The notes beneath the pieces were generated by a model, which saw nothing but the letters and a program-made list of their open reading frames with translations, had not been told where the DNA came from and ran no database searches. 64,000 nt of DNA from Streptomyces zhaozhouensis (GTDB lineage Bacteria; Actinomycetota; Actinomycetes; Streptomycetales; Streptomycetaceae): positions 186,001-250,000 of the forward strand of contig NZ_OCNE01000005.1 in NCBI RefSeq assembly GCF_900230195.1, read 5' to 3'. This document shows positions 58,525 to 64,000 of this stretch, in pieces. The translations under genes and the position numbers were made by a program. Every line of letters starts with the position of its first letter. Positions within the stretch are counted from its first letter, which is position 1.

Positions 58525-59541
58525 ATGGTCACCATCAAGGACGTCGCCCGGCACGCCGGAGTGGCGCCCAGCACCGTCTCCTACGTGCTCAGCGGCTCCC
58601 GCAAGATCTCCGACGAGACCCGCGCCGCCGTGCGCGCCGCCATCGACGAGCTGGGTTACCACCCCCGCGCCTCGGCGCGCACGCTGCGGCGCGCGCGGAG
58701 CGAGGTGCTGGTGCTGGCGGTGCCCCGTGAGCCGGGGAAGTACCGGGCGGTCGACGGCCGGTTCGCCATCGACATCGGCGACACCGCCCGGGAGCTCGGC
58801 TACGACCTGCTGCTGATGACCGACCCCGACGGGGTGCGCGGGCTGACCCGGGTGGCCCGCAGCGGGCTGGCCGACGGCGCGGTGCTGATGGCGGTGCGCG
58901 AGCGTGACCCGCGCGTCGCCGCGCTGCGGAAGCACGGCTTCCCCGCGGCGCTGGTCGGGCACGGCGACGAGAGCGAGGGGGACGACCCCCCGTGGGTCGA
59001 CCTGGACTGGGCGGCCGCGGCCGGCCTCGCGGTGCGGGAGGCGGTGGCGGTCGGCCACCGCAGGATCGCCTACTGGGCCTCGGCCGACCACGAGTTCGCG
59101 GCGCGGAACGGCTACGCGCTGCGCGGCCTGGCCGGCGCGGAGGCCGCGGCCCGCGCGTCGGGCGCCGAGCTGGTGGTGCGGCGTTCGACGGTCGACCCGG
59201 AGGCGCTGCGCGCGCGGCTGGCCGAGGTGCTCACCGCGCGCCCCCGCCCGACCGCGCTGCTGGTCCAGCACCTGATCCCGCTGCCACTGCTGCTTGAGGA
59301 GATCGCCGCGCTGGGGCTGCGGGTGCCGGACGACCTCGCCGTGGTGCTGGTCGGCAGCCTGCCGGACGAGGCGGTGCCCCGGATGCTGCCGCGCATCGAG
59401 CTGCCGGTGGGGCGGATGGCCCAGGCCGCCGTGCGGCTGGTGGTGGACGCCGTCGAGGGCGCCGAACGGACGGCCGGCGACCACGAGTTGATCGCGCCCC
59501 GGATGGCGGACGGACCACCGGTCGCGGCACCGGACGGGTGA
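58525..59541 (+). CDS. LacI-family repressor of the fourth sugar operon
   Basis: A 338-residue regulator. The HTH MVTIKDVARHAGVAPSTVSYVLSGSRKIS occupies residues 1-29, followed by a hinge and sugar-binding domain. The ATG at 58525 follows GAGAGGGG. It leads a plus-strand operon through the binding protein, two permeases and a GH1 enzyme, and probably represses it through the palindrome upstream. It does not resemble CebR as I remember it. Confidence 0.93.
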   Translation: MVTIKDVARHAGVAPSTVSYVLSGSRKISDETRAAVRAAIDELGYHPRASARTLRRARSEVLVLAVPREPGKYRAVDGRFAIDIGDTARELGYDLLLMTDPDGVRGLTRVARSGLADGAVLMAVRERDPRVAALRKHGFPAALVGHGDESEGDDPPWVDLDWAAAAGLAVREAVAVGHRRIAYWASADHEFAARNGYALRGLAGAEAAARASGAELVVRRSTVDPEALRARLAEVLTARPRPTALLVQHLIPLPLLLEEIAALGLRVPDDLAVVLVGSLPDEAVPRMLPRIELPVGRMAQAAVRLVVDAVEGAERTAGDHELIAPRMADGPPVAAPDG

Positions 59542-59623
59542 GATGACCCCCACGAACCCCCACGAAGGGGCGCGCCGGGAACGACGCGTCCGAGGAGCGA
59601 ACGGACCTGCGAACGAGAGACTG

Positions 59624-60862
59624 ATGCCAGCTAGCAACGCATGGACCCGCCGGTCGGCGGCGGCCGTCGGGCTGACGGCGGCCACCCTCGCCGCCGGGCT
59701 CACCGGCTGCGCCGCCGAACCCGACCCGGACACGGTGACGGTGCTCAACTCGGCGACCGACACGGCCGAACACGAGGCCAACCAGGACTTCTTCGACCGC
59801 TGCGCCGAGCCCCTGGGGCTGCGGGTGGAGCAGATCAGCGTGCCGGCCGACCAGGTGGCGTCCAAGGCGCTGCGGATGGCGTCGTCCGACTCGCTGACCG
59901 ACATCCTGGAGTTGGACGGCTCCGAGCTGCCGCAGTTCGCCGAGACGGACGGCCTGCGGCCGATCGGGGAAGTAGGCGTGGAGACGGAGGGGCTCTCGGA
60001 CAGCTCGGTCTCGCTGGGCTCTTTCGAGGACACCCAGTACGGGGTGGCTCGCTCGGTCAACTCCCTGGCGCTGATCTACAACACCGAGCTGCTGGCCGAG
60101 GCCGGCCTTGAGCCGCCCACGACCTGGGACGAACTCCGTACTGCTGCTGCGGAGTTGACGCGGGGCGACACCTACGGGATGGCGTTCAGCGCCAGCCCGG
60201 ACGCGGACGGTGTCTACCAGTTCCTGCCGTTCTTCTGGTCGGCGGGCGGCGACGAGTCGCGACTGGCCGAGGGCGAGGGCGGCGCGTCGGCGCTGGCGCT
60301 CTGGAAGGAGCTGGTCGACTCCGGCTCCGCCTCGCGCTCGGTGGTCAACTGGAACCAGCAGGATGTCAACGACCAGTTTGTCTCGGGCCGCGCGGCGATG
60401 ATGATCAACGGCCCCTGGCAGGTCCCGGTCCTGGACGCACAGGACGACGTGGACTGGGCGGTGGCGTCGATCCCGGTGCCCGAGGCGGGCGTCGACCCGC
60501 TGCCGCCGATCGGCGGCACGGTGATGACCGTGCCGAAGAACGACGACCGGGAACGGGAGCGCAACGCGGGCCGGGTGCTCAACTGCCTCAACTCGCGGGA
60601 GAACCAGCTGGCCTGGGGCGAGCGGGTGAACAACGTGCCGACCCGGGCCGAGGCCGCGGCCGCCTACCGGGAGCAGAACCCGAAGCTGGCGCCGTTCGCC
60701 GACCTGGTGGAGACCGCGCGCTCGCGCACGGCGGTGGTCGGCACTCGGTGGCCGGTGGTCGGCGACGCGCTGGCCGGCGCGTTCCAGTCCGTGTTGACCG
60801 GACGCTCCTCCCCCGAGGACGCGCTGCGGAACGCCCAGCGGCAGGCGGGTGAGGACGGATGA
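59624..60862 (+). CDS. Family-1 sugar-binding lipoprotein
   Basis: A 412-residue extracellular binding protein. The signal peptide ends in lipobox GLTGC (Cys29). The mature start (VTVLNSATDTAEHEANQDFFDRC) and the SGRAAMMINGPWQVP segment are typical of CUT1 binding proteins. It is clearly different from the CebE-like protein at 2.3-3.6 kb. The ATG at 59624 is preferred to one at 59543, since it begins the signal peptide and follows GAGAG. The ligand is probably a beta-glucoside. Confidence 0.9.
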   Translation: MPASNAWTRRSAAAVGLTAATLAAGLTGCAAEPDPDTVTVLNSATDTAEHEANQDFFDRCAEPLGLRVEQISVPADQVASKALRMASSDSLTDILELDGSELPQFAETDGLRPIGEVGVETEGLSDSSVSLGSFEDTQYGVARSVNSLALIYNTELLAEAGLEPPTTWDELRTAAAELTRGDTYGMAFSASPDADGVYQFLPFFWSAGGDESRLAEGEGGASALALWKELVDSGSASRSVVNWNQQDVNDQFVSGRAAMMINGPWQVPVLDAQDDVDWAVASIPVPEAGVDPLPPIGGTVMTVPKNDDRERERNAGRVLNCLNSRENQLAWGERVNNVPTRAEAAAAYREQNPKLAPFADLVETARSRTAVVGTRWPVVGDALAGAFQSVLTGRSSPEDALRNAQRQAGEDG

Positions 60863-61782
60863 GCGCGACGACCGAGCGGACCCGGGCGCGGAGCCCGCGC
60901 GTGCGGGCGCTGTACCGCTGGCTGTTCGTGCTGCCGGCCGTGCTCTACATGCTGGCGTTCTTCGGCTATCCGCTGGTTCGGAACGTGCTGATGAGCTTCC
61001 AGGAGTTCACTCCGCGCACGTACTTCACCGGTGAGTCCCCGTTCAACGGACTGGACAACTGGCGGGCGGTCTTCGAAGACCCGCTGTTGAAGGACGCGTT
61101 CTGGCAGACGATGGTCTTCACCGTCGGCTCGCTGGTCGGCCAGTTCACCCTCGGGATGGCGCTCGCGGTCTTCTTCTCCCGGCGGTTCCGGCTCTCCGGC
61201 CTGGTAAGGGCGGTGCTGCTGCTGCCGTGGCTGGTCCCGATGGTGGTCTCGGCGGTGGTCTGGCGACGGATCATGGACGAGGACCACGGGGTGCTCAACA
61301 GCTTCCTTGAGACGGTGGGCCTGAGCTCCGACGGGGTGCCGTGGCTGTCCAGTCCGAGCGTCGCGCTGCTCTCGGTGATCCTGGTCAACATCTGGATCGG
61401 CATCCCGTTCAACATGGTGATCCTGTACGGCGGTCTCCAGGAGATCCCCGAGGAGCTGTACGAGGCGGCGGCGCTGGACGGCGCGGGACCGTGGCGGACG
61501 TTCTGGCGGATCACGCTGCCGATGCTGCGCCCGGTGGTCACCGTGGTACTGGTTCTGGGCTTCATGTCCACCGTGAAGATCCTGGACCTGGTGCTGGCGC
61601 TGACCGGCGGCGGGCCGGCCGACTCGACCCAGACCCTGGGCACGCTCACCTACCAGCTCTCCTTCCTGCGCCTGGACTTCGGTCAGGGCGCGGTGGTGGG
61701 CAACATCCTGATCGTGATCAGCGCGGTCTTTGCCGTGCTCTATCTGCGCGCCAACCGGGCCGACCAGGGCTCGGGGAGGTGA
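60859..61782 (+). CDS. Sugar ABC transporter permease, MalF type
   Basis: A membrane subunit of 307 residues with about six helices and the EAA loop ELYEAAALDGAGPWRTFWRITLPMLRP. It overlaps the binding-protein stop by four bases (ATGA), so unlike the other systems no hairpin separates binding protein and permease. The ATPase is presumably a shared MsiK encoded elsewhere. Confidence 0.92.
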   Translation: MSATTERTRARSPRVRALYRWLFVLPAVLYMLAFFGYPLVRNVLMSFQEFTPRTYFTGESPFNGLDNWRAVFEDPLLKDAFWQTMVFTVGSLVGQFTLGMALAVFFSRRFRLSGLVRAVLLLPWLVPMVVSAVVWRRIMDEDHGVLNSFLETVGLSSDGVPWLSSPSVALLSVILVNIWIGIPFNMVILYGGLQEIPEELYEAAALDGAGPWRTFWRITLPMLRPVVTVVLVLGFMSTVKILDLVLALTGGGPADSTQTLGTLTYQLSFLRLDFGQGAVVGNILIVISAVFAVLYLRANRADQGSGR

Positions 61783-61789
61783 GGTGACG

Positions 61790-62617
61790 ATGCGACAGCG
61801 GACAAGCCGTTCCCCGGTGGCCCGTTGGGGCAGCACGGTGGTGGCACTGCTGGTACTGGCCGTGATGCTCTTCCCCGTGTACTGGATGGTCTCGACGGCC
61901 CTCCAGCCGCACTCCTCGATCGCCTCGGCCGACCTGATCCCGACCTCGCCGAGCCTGGACAACTTCCGCACCGCGCTGGACAGCCAGGGTGGTTCGCTGG
62001 TCACCAGCCTGGTGGTCGCGCTGGGCGCCGTGGTGGTCTGTCTGGCGCTGGCGGCGCCGGCGGCCTACGGACTGGCGCAGTTCGGGCTGCGCGGCGGGCG
62101 GTCGATCGTCTTCGGCACGCTGATCACCCAGATGGTGCCGGGGATCGTGGTGGCCAACGCGCTCTACAGCGCCTACGCGGAGCTTGGACTGGTCAACTCC
62201 TATCTGGGGCTGATCCTGGCGGACGCCTCGCTGGGGCTGCCGTTCGCGATCGTGCTGCTGCGGGCGTTCATGGTCTCCATCCCCTCGGAGGTGGTGGAGG
62301 CGGCGATGGTGGACGGCGCCAACCGGTTCACCGCGTTCGTGCGGATCGTGCTCCCGATGAGCCGGAACGCGTTGATCACCTCGGGGCTCTTCGCCTTCCT
62401 CTTCGCGTGGGCGGACTTCGTCTTCGCGCTGACCCTCAACACGACGGACGACGTCCAGCCGGTCACCCTCGGGCTTTACCAGTTCATCGGGGCCCATGTG
62501 AGCGACTGGGGAGCGGTGATGGCCACCGCGGTGCTGTCCGCCATCCCGGCGGCGATCCTGCTGGTCGTCGCGCAGAGGTACATCGCCGCCGGGATCGCCG
62601 GCGGCTCCATCAAGTAG
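61790..62617 (+). CDS. Sugar ABC transporter permease, MalG type
   Basis: A membrane subunit of 275 residues. It has the N-terminal helix VALLVLAVMLFPVYWMVSTALQP and the EAA loop VVEAAMVDGANRFTAFVRIVLPMSRN. The ATG at 61790 follows GAGG; a GTG at 61784 is an equal alternative. It follows the MalF-type gene by seven bases. Confidence 0.92.
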   Translation: MRQRTSRSPVARWGSTVVALLVLAVMLFPVYWMVSTALQPHSSIASADLIPTSPSLDNFRTALDSQGGSLVTSLVVALGAVVVCLALAAPAAYGLAQFGLRGGRSIVFGTLITQMVPGIVVANALYSAYAELGLVNSYLGLILADASLGLPFAIVLLRAFMVSIPSEVVEAAMVDGANRFTAFVRIVLPMSRNALITSGLFAFLFAWADFVFALTLNTTDDVQPVTLGLYQFIGAHVSDWGAVMATAVLSAIPAAILLVVAQRYIAAGIAGGSIK

Positions 62618-62642
62618 ACGGGCCCCCCGGGGCCGATCAGCC

Positions 62643-62673
62643 CACCGGGGCGGGCGCTTGGCCCGCCCCGGTG
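62643..62673 (+). promoter_or_regulatory. Strong hairpin between permease and GH1 genes
   Basis: A perfect 13-bp stem (62643-62655 with 62661-62673, arm CACCGGGGCGGGC) with a 5-base loop sits in the 100-base gap. It may end part of the transporter transcript, so that the GH1 gene is less expressed, or protect the upstream mRNA. No separate GH1 promoter is clear. Confidence 0.7.
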
Positions 62674-62717
62674 CGACCACGAGTGGAACCACGATCCTGA
62701 CGAGGGCCGAGAGCACT

Positions 62718-64000
62718 ATGAGCACGACTGGTTCATCCGATTCCTCCCCCCGCCCCACCGACGACTTCCCCGAGTTCCCCGCCGGCTTCGCCTTCGGGGC
62801 CGCCACGGCGAGCTACCAGGTCGAGGGCGCCCACGACGTCGGCGGGCGGGGCCCTTCGATCTGGGACACGTACTGCCGCACCCCCGGCAAGGTCGCCGGC
62901 GGGGCGACCGGCGACGTGGCCTGCGACCACTACCACCGCTACCGGGAGGACGTGGCGCTGCTGCGCGACCTGGGCGTGGACGACTACCGGTTCTCGATCG
63001 CCTGGCCGCGGGTGCAGCCCACGGGCTCGGGCCCGGCCAACGCGGAGGGGCTGGCGTTCTACGACCGGCTCGTCGACGAGCTGCTGGAGGCGGGGGTGCG
63101 CCCGGCGGCCACGCTCTACCACTGGGACCTGCCGCAGGCGCTGGAGGACCTGGGCGGCTGGCGGGTGCGGGAGACCGCGGAGCGGTTCGCCGAGTACACG
63201 GCGCTGGTCGCCGACCGGCTGGGCGACCGGGTCACGCGCTGGATCACCCTCAACGAGCCGTTCTGCGCCTCGTTCGTCGGCTACGCGATCGGCCGGCACG
63301 CCCCCGGGGCCAAAGAGGGCAGGGGCGCGCTCGCCGCGGCCCACCACCTGCTGGTCGGCCACGGGCTCGCGGTGCGGGCGCTGCGCGCGGCCGGCGAGAG
63401 CGAGGTGGGGATCACCCTCAACCCGGACCGGCTGCTGCCGGCCACCGACTCGGCGGCCGACCTGGCGGCGGCGTGCCGGGCCGACACCCTGCACAACGCG
63501 GTCTGGTTCGACCCGATCTTCGCCGGGCGCTACCCGGAGCACGAGCGGGAGACCTGGGGTGAGCTGGCCGACGGCTCCTACCGGCGGGAGGGCGATCTGG
63601 AACTGATCGGCGCCCCGCTGGACTTCGTCGGCGTCAACTACTACCGACCGATCACCGTGGCCGACGCCCCGCGCCGCGAGGCCGACCCGGCGCTTCGGAC
63701 GGCGGTGGACATCGGCGTCCAGGAGAGCTGGCGGGAGGACGTCCGGCACACCACCATGGGCTGGCCCGTGGTGCCCGAGGCGTTCACCGAGCTGCTGGTG
63801 GAACTCGACCGGCGGTATCCGGACCTGCCGCCGCTGTACATCACCGAGAACGGCTCGGCCGAGGCGGACACCGTCGCGGAGGACGGGCAGGTGCACGACG
63901 CCGACCGGGTCGCCTATCTGCGGGACCACCTGGGGGCGTTGGCCGAGGCGGTGCGCGCGGGCGTGGACGTCCGCGGCTACTACGTCTGGTCGCTCCTGGA
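62718..64000 (+). CDS. GH1 beta-glucosidase (cut by window edge)
   Basis: A GH1 glycosidase starting at ATG 62718 and still open at the last base, giving 427 residues; perhaps 40 are missing. Acid/base E180 is in ITLNEP and nucleophile E377 in YITENG. The sequence stops within GYYVWSLL, just before the usual DNFEW aglycone site. No signal peptide is present, so it acts on imported sugar. It is homologous to the 9.6-11.0 kb enzyme, with identical spacing of both glutamates but many differences. Confidence 0.93.
   Translation, partial: MSTTGSSDSSPRPTDDFPEFPAGFAFGAATASYQVEGAHDVGGRGPSIWDTYCRTPGKVAGGATGDVACDHYHRYREDVALLRDLGVDDYRFSIAWPRVQPTGSGPANAEGLAFYDRLVDELLEAGVRPAATLYHWDLPQALEDLGGWRVRETAERFAEYTALVADRLGDRVTRWITLNEPFCASFVGYAIGRHAPGAKEGRGALAAAHHLLVGHGLAVRALRAAGESEVGITLNPDRLLPATDSAADLAAACRADTLHNAVWFDPIFAGRYPEHERETWGELADGSYRREGDLELIGAPLDFVGVNYYRPITVADAPRREADPALRTAVDIGVQESWREDVRHTTMGWPVVPEAFTELLVELDRRYPDLPPLYITENGSAEADTVAEDGQVHDADRVAYLRDHLGALAEAVRAGVDVRGYYVWSLL

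Noticed and set aside
58200..58730. Open frame before and into the lacI gene of the fourth operon
   Set aside because: It is basic and Pro/Gly-rich, has no ribosome site, and runs out of frame through the LacI HTH.

Overview
The window is very GC-rich. It has Streptomyces-type gene density, GTG and TTG starts preceded by AGGAGG-like ribosome sites, 4-base stop/start overlaps, an RppA type III polyketide synthase, DUF574 methyltransferases and a cebEFG-like cassette behind a CebR-type box. It is most likely a chromosomal segment of a Streptomyces or a close relative. I saw no rRNA, tRNA, CRISPR array, phage or insertion element. Both ends cut genes: a membrane protein on the left and a GH1 glucosidase on the right.

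Layout. 1-3.8 kb: end of a membrane protein, then cebEFG-like genes on the minus strand with a CebR-type box. 3.8-9.5 kb: DUF4032 kinase-like protein, secreted endonuclease I, ZIP metal transporter, aldo/keto reductase and 6-phosphogluconate dehydrogenase. 9.6-18.2 kb: seven-gene minus-strand operon of LacI regulator, family-5 binding protein, two ATPases, two Opp-type permeases and a GH1 beta-glucosidase. 18.5-29.3 kb: F420-type oxidoreductase, DyP peroxidase with a lectin-like tail, DJ-1/PfpI protein, baeRF-like protein, transketolase, nucleotidyltransferase, TPR protein, MFS exporter and DinB protein. 29.3-40 kb: beta-mannosidase with a LacI-like protein that lacks its HTH, a second Opp-type transporter with a fused permease-ATPase, and a divergent ROK regulator. 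40-42.6 kb: P450 and RppA. 42.6-49 kb: Nudix, two DUF574 methyltransferases, LigC-like ligase, PH-domain protein, LigD-type polymerase and a 2-hydroxyacid dehydrogenase. 49.4-54.9 kb: bioF facing bioBAD, then a phosphotransferase. 54.9-58 kb: secreted CE1-like esterase, PucR-type regulator, alpha/beta hydrolase. 58.2-64 kb: LacI regulator, binding protein, MalF/MalG permeases and a second GH1 enzyme.

How it fits together. Four sugar importers lie within 64 kb, two of the MalEFG type and two of the Opp type. Three of them travel with an intracellular glycosidase (GH1, GH2 mannosidase, GH1), and each has its own visible control element. These are a CebR box, a 16-bp palindrome, a ROK-linked promoter motif found at three sites, and a 20-bp palindrome just after a promoter. 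With the secreted esterase and the peroxidase this looks like an oligosaccharide-scavenging region for plant cell-wall beta-glucosides and mannosides, inserted among housekeeping genes. Substrates are inferred from neighbouring enzymes and have not been shown.
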